A DNA stretch of 8,205 bases from Mageeibacillus sp. UBA5747 (GCA_002419145.1 DIFN01000061.1:1-8205); one strand, 5' to 3'. Positions 1 through 6,869 are shown, counted from the stretch's first letter. Notes: generated from the letters alone by a model not told the origin. Made by a program: numbers and translations.

Positions 1-350
1 GCGGCAATCGTCGGGCAGATGATCAAGGCATCACCTTCAGCAACGCACTTGGCCGTGTCGATCGCCTTGCCGCCACCCAGGCCGATGGTACAGTCACACT
101 TCTTTTCGATGGACAGCTGTTTCAGGCGTGCGACTTCCTGGCGCGAGCATTCACCAACAAAATCACAGGCGACAAACGTCACACCGAATTTTTGGGCAGT
201 TGCGTCCAATTTTTCCTGAACCCGCGCGACATCATCACGATGAGCAATGAGCAGGGCTGAGCGGCCAAAGGTCTTGACGAAATAGCCAAGATTCAACAAT
301 TCGTCTTCACCTTGAACATATTTTGCGGGAGAGATAAATGCTTTTCTCAT
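1..350 (-). CDS. gldA: glycerol dehydrogenase, N-terminal 116 residues (cut by window edge)
   Basis: Iron/zinc-type alcohol dehydrogenase that oxidises glycerol to dihydroxyacetone with NAD+ in the cytoplasm. Only the N-terminal nucleotide-binding half is present. The translation starts MRKAFISPAKYVQGEDELLN, matching the 'SPxKYxQG' opening of GldA proteins, followed by GECSRQEVARL (residues 66-76) and the glycine-rich NAD-binding loop GLGGGKAIDTAK (90-101). The fragment ends at CPTIA, just where GldA proteins continue to the catalytic part. The metal-binding Asp/His residues lie beyond the edge and cannot be checked. The ATG at 348-350 is preceded by GGAGGTG (complement of 361-367) with 10 bases between, so the start is secure. 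It diverges from a PocR/AraC-type regulator, which suggests control by glycerol or a related diol. The reading frame is intact in the visible part. Family assignment is confident; the substrate could also be another small diol or hydroxyketone. Confidence 0.9.
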   Translation of the reverse strand, partial: MRKAFISPAKYVQGEDELLNLGYFVKTFGRSALLIAHRDDVARVQEKLDATAQKFGVTFVACDFVGECSRQEVARLKQLSIEKKCDCTIGLGGGKAIDTAKCVAEGDALIICPTIA

Positions 351-574
351 GATTGATGAGCACCTCCATTATCAATATCCGACCCTGATCCAGTCAGATT
401 TCTCTATAAATTCAGTATATCTTGCGTATTTTTTGTTACATTAGACAATAAAATCGCAATTCAGCAATCATATATGGTAATATAATATTCATTTCAGAGA
501 AATGGTAATTTCATGTTGTAGCGCGCGAATGTCTATTCCTGTCGTGACAACAATCGACAAACCAGGTGGTACTT
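351..574. promoter_or_regulatory. divergent control region between gldA and the PocR/AraC regulator
   Basis: This AT-rich 224-base gap separates two divergent starts and must hold both promoters. Toward the regulator there is a perfect TATAAT at 481-486, but 16-18 bases upstream nothing resembles TTGACA, as expected of an activator-dependent promoter. Toward gldA the best -10 is TATACT (complement of 414-419), also without a good -35. Ribosome binding sites sit at both ends: GGAGGTG on the minus strand (361-367) and AGGTGG on the plus strand (564-569). A short inverted repeat TGTCG/CGACA (540-544 and 555-559) lies in the regulator leader. Promoter calls are by eye and tentative. Confidence 0.5.
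474..509 (+). repeat. direct repeat ATGGTAAT x2, candidate AraC-family half-sites
   Basis: ATGGTAAT occurs at 474-481 and again at 502-509, 28 bases start to start, and the flanks also agree as AnATGGTAATnT. The first copy runs into the TATAAT box at 481-486. AraC-family proteins commonly bind direct repeats near the promoters they control, so these could be half-sites for the adjacent regulator. A spacing of 28 is longer than the approximately 21 of classical AraC sites, and an 8-bp match in AT-rich DNA can arise by chance. Confidence 0.3.
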
Positions 575-1576
575 ATGAAAGTTTTGAGCCTCGAAAAGAT
601 CCTGAACTTGGAAAATTGGCAGCAGATTCAAGACAGCCTTTCCAAGGCAACGAAACTGGCCATTATCACGGTTGACTACAAGGGAATTCCCATCACAACC
701 CACAGCTGCTGTAATTCATTTTGCACAAAAGTCCGAAGCGATCCGGACCTGCGAGCGCTTTGCCAGAAGTGTGATTCCAGAGCCGGACTCGAGGCCGTCC
801 GATCCAATAAGCCTTTTATTTATCTCTGCCACTTTGGCGTTGTCGATGTCGCTATTCCATTTACTGTCTATGGGAACTACATTGGTGCTTTGATGGCTGG
901 CCAAGTCAGACTGCCGGCAAGCAGCAATGAGAGCCTTGAACGCATCATTCCCCAGACCGTTTCGCCCGAACAATTTTCGGCGGATTACAATGAACTGCCA
1001 GAAATGTCCTACACGGAGATCGAGCTGATCGCCAATTCTCTCAATCACATTTGCAACTATATTATCGAGGAAGCCTTAGACAAGGATTTCCTAGTCAGTA
1101 TGCTCCACAGGCAAGATCTCCCGGGGACACCTGGTGCATACGATACGTTCAAGCTCGATCACTTCAAGCAGATCAAGAAAGAAATGGAAGGCCTGATCTC
1201 CAATTCCTATATCAGCCAGGGAAAAAGAGAGATTGCCGAGCACATTCATCCTCTGATCAAGCCTGCCATCGATTACCTGTACAACAATAAATCCACCATG
1301 CCCTCCTTGAAGGACATGGCAAAAATCTGCCGGCTCAGTCCCAGCTATTTCAGCAAGGTGTTCTCCAGCGAACAGGGACTTAGCTATACCGACTTCTTGT
1401 CCGGATTGAAAATCACCTGGTCTAAGGATCTGCTCGAACAGACAGATCAGTCCATTGCGCAAATCAGTGAAAACTTGGGCTTCTCAGACGAAAGCTATTT
1501 CATCAAAAAATTCAAGAAAAGTGAGGGGATTACGCCGCTGGTTTATAGAAAATATTGCCGAAAACAATCGATTTAA
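575..1576 (+). CDS. PocR-domain / AraC-family transcriptional regulator
   Basis: Cytoplasmic one-component regulator of 333 residues. Residues about 9-165 look like a PocR sensory domain, a PAS-like module thought to bind small hydrocarbon derivatives such as glycerol or propanediols. The diagnostic cysteine pattern is present: C50, C63 and C66 in ALCQKCDSRAG, and C85 in YLCHFG, followed by IPFTVYGNYIGALMAGQV. A linker of about 70 residues leads to a C-terminal AraC DNA-binding domain (about 236-328), with one helix-turn-helix around SLKDMAKICRLSPSYFSKVF and a second around SIAQISENLGFSDESYFIKKF. I chose ATG 575 because AGGTGG (564-569) stands 5 bases before it. An in-frame GTG at 566 would add three residues but has no ribosome binding site. 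The gene is divergent from gldA, and by analogy with PocR and other diol-responsive regulators it probably activates gldA and any linked leftward genes. The effector is inferred, not shown. Confidence 0.85.
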   Translation: MKVLSLEKILNLENWQQIQDSLSKATKLAIITVDYKGIPITTHSCCNSFCTKVRSDPDLRALCQKCDSRAGLEAVRSNKPFIYLCHFGVVDVAIPFTVYGNYIGALMAGQVRLPASSNESLERIIPQTVSPEQFSADYNELPEMSYTEIELIANSLNHICNYIIEEALDKDFLVSMLHRQDLPGTPGAYDTFKLDHFKQIKKEMEGLISNSYISQGKREIAEHIHPLIKPAIDYLYNNKSTMPSLKDMAKICRLSPSYFSKVFSSEQGLSYTDFLSGLKITWSKDLLEQTDQSIAQISENLGFSDESYFIKKFKKSEGITPLVYRKYCRKQSI

Positions 1577-1732
1577 ATCAGTGGATAACTGCAGAGAAAT
1601 CAAAGTCCACATCCGTCCATGATCAGATGTCCTTTGCCGCCTTGATAAACGCATGATGTGGCGATTGGTGCATTGAATCGAGCAATACCAGCGGCTGCAG
1701 GCACTTGTCGAAGAGAGCCCCGGATCAATCCA
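1577..1732. other. convergent intergenic spacer
   Basis: This 156-base gap lies between the ends of two convergent genes. I see no stem followed by a U-run in either direction. The only inverted repeat near the regulator's stop is a weak GTGGA (1581-1585)/TCCAC (1606-1610) with a 20-base loop. No recognisable coding fragment was found on either strand. How transcription ends here is therefore unexplained by the sequence. Confidence 0.5.
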
Positions 1733-2605
1733 TCATTTTACAGCTCCTGAAACACCCATGGCTTTTTCAACTTGGTTGCTAAAGAACAGATAGAACAAAA
1801 TAGTTGGCAAACTGGAGATCATCAAAGCCGCGCCCATGGCGCCCCAGTCGGTATTAAACGCGCCTTGGAAATTGAGCAGGCCAAGGGGCAAGGTTTTTAA
1901 GCGATCTTCAGAGATCAAGATCAGGGCCATGGTGAACTCATTCCAGGAAGATAGGAAGACAAATATGGAGACGGTCGCGATGGCTGGTTTAACGATAGGT
2001 ACGATGATTTCAACGAACGTACGAAAGGTGCCTGCGCCATCAATATTAGCAGCTTCTTCCAGTTCAAATGGGATGCCGCGCAGGAAGCTGTGGAAAATCA
2101 TGGTTGCCATTGGAAGTTGGAAAGCAGCATATGGGATGATCAGGGAAAAGAGCGAATTGCCAAGTTTCAGGTCCCGAATCAAGATCAGGAGCGGCACCAA
2201 GACAATCTGTACCGGAATAAACAAGCCGGAAATCACGAAAATCCGTGTGAAATCTGCCAGTTTCCAATCAAAGCGGGCAGTGGCATAGGCAAACATGAGA
2301 GCCGCAATGATCGTCAAAAGGACAGTGCCAAATCCGACGACGAGACTGTTCCGGAAATAGGTAACGATGTCGTATTCTGTCCAGGCTCGGATGTAATTCT
2401 CGATCCGGAAAACCCGCGGGAATCCGAATGGATTAGTGACAAAGATCTCTTCATTGTTCTTGAATGAATAAAACATCATCCAGATAATTGGATAGATGGA
2501 CAAAGCTACATAGATAAGTAGGAACAGGTGGTTCAACATCGTCAAACCTGATCCAGGCAGGAGTTTCTTGCTGCGCATTTTCAGATTTTCACCGTCCTTG
2601 CTCAT
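1733..2605 (-). CDS. carbohydrate ABC transporter permease, MalG/MsmG type (CUT1)
   Basis: Inner-membrane permease of 290 residues, the second of two transmembrane subunits of a sugar importer. It has the usual six hydrophobic segments, at roughly 24-46, 84-107, 121-143, 152-172, 205-228 and 257-277. The cytoplasmic EAA loop that docks the ATPase is intact: LEEAANIDGAG at 182-192, running to IVPIVKPAI (201-209). The periplasmic GFPRVFRIENY (61-71) and the WNEF motif (221-224) are typical of MalG-like CUT1 permeases. Length is normal for the family. The ATG at 2605 overlaps the TGA of the upstream permease by four bases (ATGA), implying translational coupling. An internal ATG at 2578 is possible but has no better ribosome binding site. 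It is the last gene of the operon. Family is certain; the alpha-galactoside substrate is inferred from the neighbouring hydrolase and MsmR-like regulator, by analogy with MsmG or RafG. Confidence 0.92.
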   Translation of the reverse strand: MSKDGENLKMRSKKLLPGSGLTMLNHLFLLIYVALSIYPIIWMMFYSFKNNEEIFVTNPFGFPRVFRIENYIRAWTEYDIVTYFRNSLVVGFGTVLLTIIAALMFAYATARFDWKLADFTRIFVISGLFIPVQIVLVPLLILIRDLKLGNSLFSLIIPYAAFQLPMATMIFHSFLRGIPFELEEAANIDGAGTFRTFVEIIVPIVKPAIATVSIFVFLSSWNEFTMALILISEDRLKTLPLGLLNFQGAFNTDWGAMGAALMISSLPTILFYLFFSNQVEKAMGVSGAVK

Positions 2606-3474
2606 AAAACGATTCTTTCACGCGCGATCAGCTGGTTGATGAGGATTGTGAAAAGGAGGCACTCAAGCACGAGGATCACGACAGAAGAGCTTGCATAACC
2701 GAATTCACCCAGTCTAAAGGCTGCCCGATACATGAAATATGTCGGAGTGAACGTGGCTGTTCCAGGTCCACCGCCTGTCATAATTGCCATGTGTTCGAAG
2801 GCCTTGAGCCCTCCGGTAATGGCCATAACAAAGCTGACTTTGTATGTTTCCTGAAGCAGTGGTAAGGTTACTTTCAAATGTGCCTGCACCGTTGATGCAC
2901 CATCAAGCCGGGCCGCTTCAAAATAGTAGTCCGGAATACCATGGACTGCCGAATAGAAAAGCAGCATATGATAGCCCATGAATTGCCAGGCATTGACCAA
3001 GGCCACTGCCCAGATAGAGGTGCGAGGGTTACCAAGCCAGTCCTGGCGAAAATCCGATCCCAAACGCTCAAATATCAGATTCAAAAGGCCGTGATGCCCA
3101 TTGTAGATCGTCAGCCAAAGTTGGCAGACAACCGTCACGGAAAGGACAACCGGAATGAAAAAAGCATTCTTGAAAAATCGTTTGTATTTGATCCGGTGTG
3201 AAACCAGCAGCAAAGCAATCAAGGTGCCAAATCCTATCTGGTAGATCACTAATACCGCTGCAAACTTCAGCCCATTGAGGTTTGCAGTGAAGAAATCCTT
3301 GTCCTGGAACAAATTGACATAATTATCCAAGCCGATGAAGACAGGTTTTCCAAGGCCATCCCATTGGTAAAAGCCACCCAGGAAGGATCGAATCACGGGG
3401 TAGATCACCATGGATAAGTACAGAAGCAAGGTGGGCAGAATAAAGGTCATCACGATACTGGCTTTCTTTTTCAA
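2602..3474 (-). CDS. sugar ABC transporter permease, MalF/MsmF type (CUT1), TTG start
   Basis: First of two transmembrane subunits of the importer, 290 residues from the chosen start. The N-terminus then reads MKKKASIVMTFILPTLLLYL, the usual basic start and first membrane helix of LacF/MsmF-like permeases. Further hydrophobic segments lie at about 69-92, 104-122, 153-175, 208-224 and 261-282. The ATPase-docking EAA motif is intact (FEAARLDGAST at 185-195, LPLL at 204-207), and MTGGGPGTAT (232-241) is a family hallmark. The start is TTG 3474 because GGAGGG (3481-3486) lies 6 bases before it. The in-frame ATG at 3546, overlapping the binding-protein stop, has no ribosome binding site, and its 24-residue extension would translate through a strong stem-loop (3505-3536). 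If ATG 3546 were used the product would be 314 residues. It overlaps the next permease by four bases. Substrate is inferred from context. Confidence 0.9.
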   Translation of the reverse strand: MKKKASIVMTFILPTLLLYLSMVIYPVIRSFLGGFYQWDGLGKPVFIGLDNYVNLFQDKDFFTANLNGLKFAAVLVIYQIGFGTLIALLLVSHRIKYKRFFKNAFFIPVVLSVTVVCQLWLTIYNGHHGLLNLIFERLGSDFRQDWLGNPRTSIWAVALVNAWQFMGYHMLLFYSAVHGIPDYYFEAARLDGASTVQAHLKVTLPLLQETYKVSFVMAITGGLKAFEHMAIMTGGGPGTATFTPTYFMYRAAFRLGEFGYASSSVVILVLECLLFTILINQLIARERIVL

Positions 3475-3480
3475 CTGGGT

Positions 3481-3486
3481 CCCTCC
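3481..3486 (-). promoter_or_regulatory. strong ribosome binding site that fixes a TTG start
   Basis: The minus strand reads GGAGGG here, 6 bases ahead of TTG 3474, which is near-ideal spacing. It is the best Shine-Dalgarno match in the operon and is the main reason to place the permease start at TTG rather than at the upstream ATG 3546, which has none. Confidence 0.7.
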
Positions 3487-3504
3487 AAGAGACTGAAGCT
3501 CAAA

Positions 3505-3536
3505 GCCTGGCCCTGGTTTTTTTGCCAAGGCTAGGC
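3505..3536 (-). other. intercistronic RNA stem-loop between binding-protein and permease genes
   Basis: In minus-strand RNA, GCCUAGCCUUGG (3536-3525) can pair with CCAGGGCCAGGC (3516-3505). This gives twelve positions with one A-C mismatch and one G-U pair, around an 8-base loop made of a C and seven A. It begins 6 bases after the binding-protein stop codon and ends 18 bases before the permease ribosome binding site. No U-run follows, so it is not an ordinary intrinsic terminator. Comparable hairpins after binding-protein genes (the malE-malF spacer is the classic case) protect upstream mRNA from 3' decay, giving more binding protein than permease. Structure is read directly; the role is inferred. 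Confidence 0.7.
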
Positions 3537-3542
3537 GTGGTT

Positions 3543-4883
3543 TCATCGGGCAGATGCAATCACTTTGTCGGTATCGGCAATGAAGTCATTTACCGTGTAG
3601 TCACCGGTTAGTAGTCTTTGAACATTGTCCTCCAGCGCTGTCCGAATCTTGGTGTTCGACATGCCCCAAGGGAATGCTGTGGTGGATTTGGCCTGACTGA
3701 CCATTTCAATGTAATCCTGCTGGATCTGTGTGTAGGGAATTTCTGGTTCCGGGCTGTTCTTCAGGATCGGAATAGTCCCACGTTTGACGACACGGCCTTC
3801 AGCAGCCTTGAGTGAGAACTGAATCGCAAACTTGGCAGCAAGGTCTTTGTACTTGGAGTGTGGGGAAACCGCATATCCACCAATCGAACCACCACCACTC
3901 ATGTTGACCTTGGCAATCTCCTCCTGGCCAGGATCAGCAAAGGGGTAGATCAAAAGGCCAGCGTTATCTCCCATTTTAGGCCCAAGGTCCAGAGTAGCCC
4001 AGCCACCATTAATCAGCATGGCAGCTTCGCCTTCCACAAACAGAGCCAAGGCTTCATCGTAACCCATGTTGAAGGCACCGGGTGCCACCATTCCTGCATC
4101 GACCAGGCGTTTGATTTTTTCTGCCGCCTTACTATAAGCTGCATCAGAAGCCTTGGCATCCGATTTTTCCAAGCCCAGAATGCCCAGCGAGTTTTCCCGT
4201 GAGGCAATCATGTCAAACAGCTGGACACCCGGCCACTTTTCCTTGGCAAAGATTGCAAGTGGAATGATGTCGTTTTTTCTGAACACTTCGACAGCAGCAA
4301 CCAGTTCATCGATGTTTTTGGGTGGTGTCACATCATACTTTTCAAAAACTGCTTTGTTGTAAAACAAGCCGGAGACCCAGGCTGTATCATTGGGAATGGC
4401 ATAGATATGGCCATCTTCATCGTAAAGCGTGGATTTGGCGCTATCAAGGAAAATCTCATCAACGCCCAGTTCCTTGACATAAGGATCGAGCTGGAGGATG
4501 TTGCCTGATTCCTGGAAGGTCCGGATCAGGTTCAAGTTGGTTCCGAAAATGTCGGGCAAGTTACCTGCTGCTGCATAGGTCTTGATTTTCTGGTCATCAT
4601 CCTGTGCCTGCTGGATCAGTTCCAACTCAACTTCAGGCATGATTTTCTGCATGGCAGTCTTAGCGTAGTCATACGGTACTTTTTCACTGTCATCTGAATA
4701 CTGGGCATAGATTTTCAAAGTTACTTTTTCTGCCGGGCCGGCTGAGCTGGATTCCGCTGCAGATGAACCGTTGGGTTGTGCTACTGGCGCAGCCGTACGG
4801 ACTGAACTGGCACAGCTGGTCATGGCAAATGTCATTGCCAGGATGAGTAAGAGACTCAAGCTGACCCTTTTTGCTTTTTTCAT
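3543..4883 (-). CDS. extracellular sugar-binding lipoprotein of an ABC importer (MsmE/RafE-like)
   Basis: Substrate-capturing subunit, 446 residues, anchored to the outer face of the membrane. It opens with a lipoprotein signal peptide: basic MKKAKR, a hydrophobic core, then AMTSC with the lipidated cysteine at residue 24 (Met at -3 is slightly atypical). A Ser/Ala-rich tether follows (about 25-50). The mature part has family 1 solute-binding features: AAGNLPDIF (105-113), YAIPNDTAWVSGLFYNKAVF (161-180) and VEGEAAMLINGGW (283-295), which match sugar-binding proteins of the MsmE/RafE/MalE group. ATG 4883 was chosen because AGAGGTG (4888-4894) precedes it and the signal peptide then starts normally. 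An in-frame ATG at 4916 would add 11 charged residues before the signal. It lies 150 bases downstream of the GH36 gene and ahead of both permeases. Raffinose-type oligosaccharides are the likely ligand, by context only. Confidence 0.9.
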   Translation of the reverse strand: MKKAKRVSLSLLLILAMTFAMTSCASSVRTAAPVAQPNGSSAAESSSAGPAEKVTLKIYAQYSDDSEKVPYDYAKTAMQKIMPEVELELIQQAQDDDQKIKTYAAAGNLPDIFGTNLNLIRTFQESGNILQLDPYVKELGVDEIFLDSAKSTLYDEDGHIYAIPNDTAWVSGLFYNKAVFEKYDVTPPKNIDELVAAVEVFRKNDIIPLAIFAKEKWPGVQLFDMIASRENSLGILGLEKSDAKASDAAYSKAAEKIKRLVDAGMVAPGAFNMGYDEALALFVEGEAAMLINGGWATLDLGPKMGDNAGLLIYPFADPGQEEIAKVNMSGGGSIGGYAVSPHSKYKDLAAKFAIQFSLKAAEGRVVKRGTIPILKNSPEPEIPYTQIQQDYIEMVSQAKSTTAFPWGMSNTKIRTALEDNVQRLLTGDYTVNDFIADTDKVIASAR

Positions 4884-4950
4884 AAGACACCTCTTTCTTC
4901 TTACCTTTGAGCACATAACTAAATCGGTCTATGAATCGAGAACAGGTTTT

Positions 4951-4967
4951 GCATATGCGTTCGAACG
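4951..4967. repeat. two abutting palindromes in the hydrolase-to-binding-protein spacer
   Basis: GCATATGC (4951-4958) and CGTTCGAACG (4958-4967) are perfect palindromes sharing one base. They sit in the middle of the 150-base spacer (4884-5033) between the GH36 stop and the binding-protein start. On the minus strand a TATAAC (4967-4972) lies immediately upstream of them, but no good -35 is seen 16-18 bases before it. They could mark an internal promoter or operator for the transporter genes, or be chance. Confidence 0.3.
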
Positions 4968-5033
4968 TTATAGGGGTTTTGTCTGATGACTGAACTGAGC
5001 GTGTGAATGGCATCCCTCCCTATTTGCCTGGCC

Positions 5034-6767
5034 TCAGGCGTTGAGTAATTCAATTAATCCTGCAGCAGGCACTGAGATCTTGGCAGGACCTTCCATAAAT
5101 GAAACTTCGCTTTGATGGACAACCTGTCCCTGGCAGTTATAGATCACCATGGTGCCTTGGCAAGGCTGTGCAAAATCAAAAATAATTTCATTCGCCAAAG
5201 TTCCATTGATGATATACGTCAGGCGAGGCAAATTCTTGCCTCTGTGTACTGCAAATTGGCCATAGACGGCAATGACACATTTATCCTCTGTCCTGCTTTC
5301 CACGACTGGGTAATGCAAGGCGGGATAATAGGGCATCAGCTGGCCGTCCAGCAGTACGTCGGCGTTCCGTGACATAAATTCCAGGTAGAACCGGGACATG
5401 CGAGCATGTTCTGCGCTCAATTCATCGATCCGCATGGAAAACTGAGGTACAGCAAACAGAACATTGATCAACTGGAGCGCAGCATTTTCCACCCGGTCAG
5501 CCTGATTCCACATGATCATATCGGAATGGACTGCCGTGTTCCCTGCCAACAAACGCAAGTCGATGGAATTCACTCGGTTTGTCTGGTAATCATTGGGGCA
5601 GTCGGCCACCCGAAAAATATTGCCATATTGGCGCATAGCAGGTCCGGTATACTTTTGGCGGAATTCATACATGAATTCTGGTTTTCGGGCTTGGACTCGG
5701 GTTATCAGGTCACGCAGAAAAATGTCCACAGCAACCGGCACCGAACGAAGGTCCCGTCCCTCGGCATCAGCCATCTGAAGTGGGTCCGCTTCTGCTTCAA
5801 CCATTTCATCGATGAAGTCCAGCTTCAGGCCGTCAATATCATAGTCCAGCACAAAGCGGTCATAAATTCCCAGCAAATATTGCCTGACTTCCGGATAACG
5901 CAAATCTAAAATTCCAGCCTTCTGATCGGGTGAAAAATAGAGCAATTTATCCTTGAACTGATTCCAGGCTGCAGATTGGATGCCCACATAAGGGACACTG
6001 AACCACAACATAAATTTCATGCCGAGATCATGGACCCTCTGGACATGCGCCTTGAAATCTGGAAACTTCGCTGGCGTGACTGACCAGTCACCTACGAATG
6101 CGTAGCGTCTGTTGTTATCATCGGTCTGCCAGCCATCATCGACAATGATGGTCGAAAATCCAAGATCGCGAGCAAGAAGGCACTGGTTTTCAATTTCTAC
6201 CGGATCCAGGTTCTGATGAAAACTGTACCAGGTCGAGTACATGGGTTGCTTGGCACAAGCGGGTACAGACAATGGCTGGTAGCCCGCTGCTTGCTCATAC
6301 CAGTGAGCTATATCTTGCAGAGCTTCATAATAGGGCACTGATCGCAGATCGATCAGGAGTGTGGCAGCTTTATGATTCTGTTGAACAGTTGCTGGCGGCG
6401 AAAATTTCAGGCTGCATTGCAAAGAAGATGACTCCTCGTGGACTTCTATGATCAAGCGAGACGGATTCAGGCAATCAGAAAAGGCAACTGAGTAGCGATT
6501 CATTCCCTGGTTGTTCATAAAGCAAGCGATAGGTGCCAGTGTGGTCAAGCTCGAATCAATTTCAACCCGCAGGTTCTTGCTCACGGTAGTTCCACAGCTC
6601 CAGACGCAATGAATGTCAATCAGAGGCTGGTACCATACCACTTCAATGAAATCTTTTCCAGTCAAATCATCGGTAGCGGATGTAAATTCACAGGCAAAAA
6701 GTCCGCCATACTGCAGCTCACAAATCTTGATATTCAAAAATTCAGGCTTTACAAAATTGATGTTCAT
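5034..6767 (-). CDS. GH36-type alpha-galactosidase
   Basis: Cytoplasmic clan GH-D glycosidase, 577 residues, expected to release terminal alpha-galactose from raffinose-type sugars or melibiose. An N-terminal beta-sandwich-like region (about 1-160) precedes a (beta/alpha)8 barrel (about 170-470) and a C-terminal beta domain. Barrel motifs are clear: TWYSFH (179-184), TIIVDDGWQ (206-214), FMLWFSVPY (252-260), GLKLDFID (313-320) with D317 the predicted nucleophile, and RVADCPND (386-393) with D389 the predicted acid/base. The layout fits short GH36 enzymes such as the Thermotoga GalA type rather than the approximately 720-residue RafA type. No signal peptide is visible. The start is uncertain. 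At ATG 6767 (MNINF) AAAGGAG precedes, but only 2 bases away. In-frame ATGs at 6779 and 6797 lack any site and give a basic, leader-like extension. It is first in the operon with the transporter. Linkage and sugar specificity are inferred. Confidence 0.88.
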   Translation of the reverse strand: MNINFVKPEFLNIKICELQYGGLFACEFTSATDDLTGKDFIEVVWYQPLIDIHCVWSCGTTVSKNLRVEIDSSLTTLAPIACFMNNQGMNRYSVAFSDCLNPSRLIIEVHEESSSLQCSLKFSPPATVQQNHKAATLLIDLRSVPYYEALQDIAHWYEQAAGYQPLSVPACAKQPMYSTWYSFHQNLDPVEIENQCLLARDLGFSTIIVDDGWQTDDNNRRYAFVGDWSVTPAKFPDFKAHVQRVHDLGMKFMLWFSVPYVGIQSAAWNQFKDKLLYFSPDQKAGILDLRYPEVRQYLLGIYDRFVLDYDIDGLKLDFIDEMVEAEADPLQMADAEGRDLRSVPVAVDIFLRDLITRVQARKPEFMYEFRQKYTGPAMRQYGNIFRVADCPNDYQTNRVNSIDLRLLAGNTAVHSDMIMWNQADRVENAALQLINVLFAVPQFSMRIDELSAEHARMSRFYLEFMSRNADVLLDGQLMPYYPALHYPVVESRTEDKCVIAVYGQFAVHRGKNLPRLTYIINGTLANEIIFDFAQPCQGTMVIYNCQGQVVHQSEVSFMEGPAKISVPAAGLIELLNA

Positions 6768-6812
6768 TGCTCCTTTCATTCGCTCACGCCGCAACATTTG
6801 CGCTTATTGGCC

Positions 6813-6836
6813 GATAAACCTTGAGATAAACCTTGA
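6813..6836. repeat. perfect tandem repeat, 2 x 12 bp
   Basis: GATAAACCTTGA occurs twice with no gap (6813-6824 and 6825-6836). It lies 45-70 bases upstream of the GH36 start and downstream of the candidate operon promoter, so it would be in the 5' leader of the operon mRNA. It could be a pair of regulator half-sites acting as a roadblock or a leader RNA element, or a recent slippage duplication. Confidence 0.75.
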
Positions 6837-6852
6837 TTTCATTGTAAAAGCG

Positions 6853-6869
6853 TTCAGAATTTTTCTGAA
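6853..6869. promoter_or_regulatory. perfect inverted repeat, candidate operator for both divergent genes
   Basis: TTCAGAA-TTT-TTCTGAA is a perfect 7-bp inverted repeat with a 3-base centre. It overlaps the best -35 match of the regulator promoter and the end of the candidate -10 of the operon promoter. A protein bound here could affect both directions. AraC proteins usually bind direct repeats, so the binder might be a different, dimeric regulator. Confidence 0.45.

Noticed and set aside
1091..1462. 123-codon minus-strand open frame inside the PocR/AraC regulator
   Set aside because: Antisense to the helix-turn-helix region of a clearly real gene; no ribosome binding site or family signature.
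1599..1732. Long stop-free reading beyond the MalG-type permease stop on the minus strand
   Set aside because: The translation resembles no family, has no start signal, and overlaps the end of the convergent regulator; read as ordinary spacer.
1836..2288. 150-codon plus-strand open frame opposite the MalG-type permease
   Set aside because: It is the antisense shadow of a well-supported gene with intact EAA motif; the peptide is low-complexity and resembles no family.
3517..3523. Run of seven T on the plus strand next to an inverted repeat, possible terminator
   Set aside because: The T-run is the loop of the hairpin, not its 3' tail, and no gene runs toward it on the plus strand.
4690..5013. 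107-codon minus-strand open frame starting after AGGGAGGG in the hydrolase/binding-protein spacer
   Set aside because: The purine-rich site directly abuts the ATG with no spacing, and most of the frame is out-of-frame translation of the binding-protein gene with no recognisable domain.
6845..6858. Possible CcpA catabolite-response element around AAAAGCGTTCA
   Set aside because: Aligned on the central CG it misses three defined positions of the consensus, so the match is too weak to claim.
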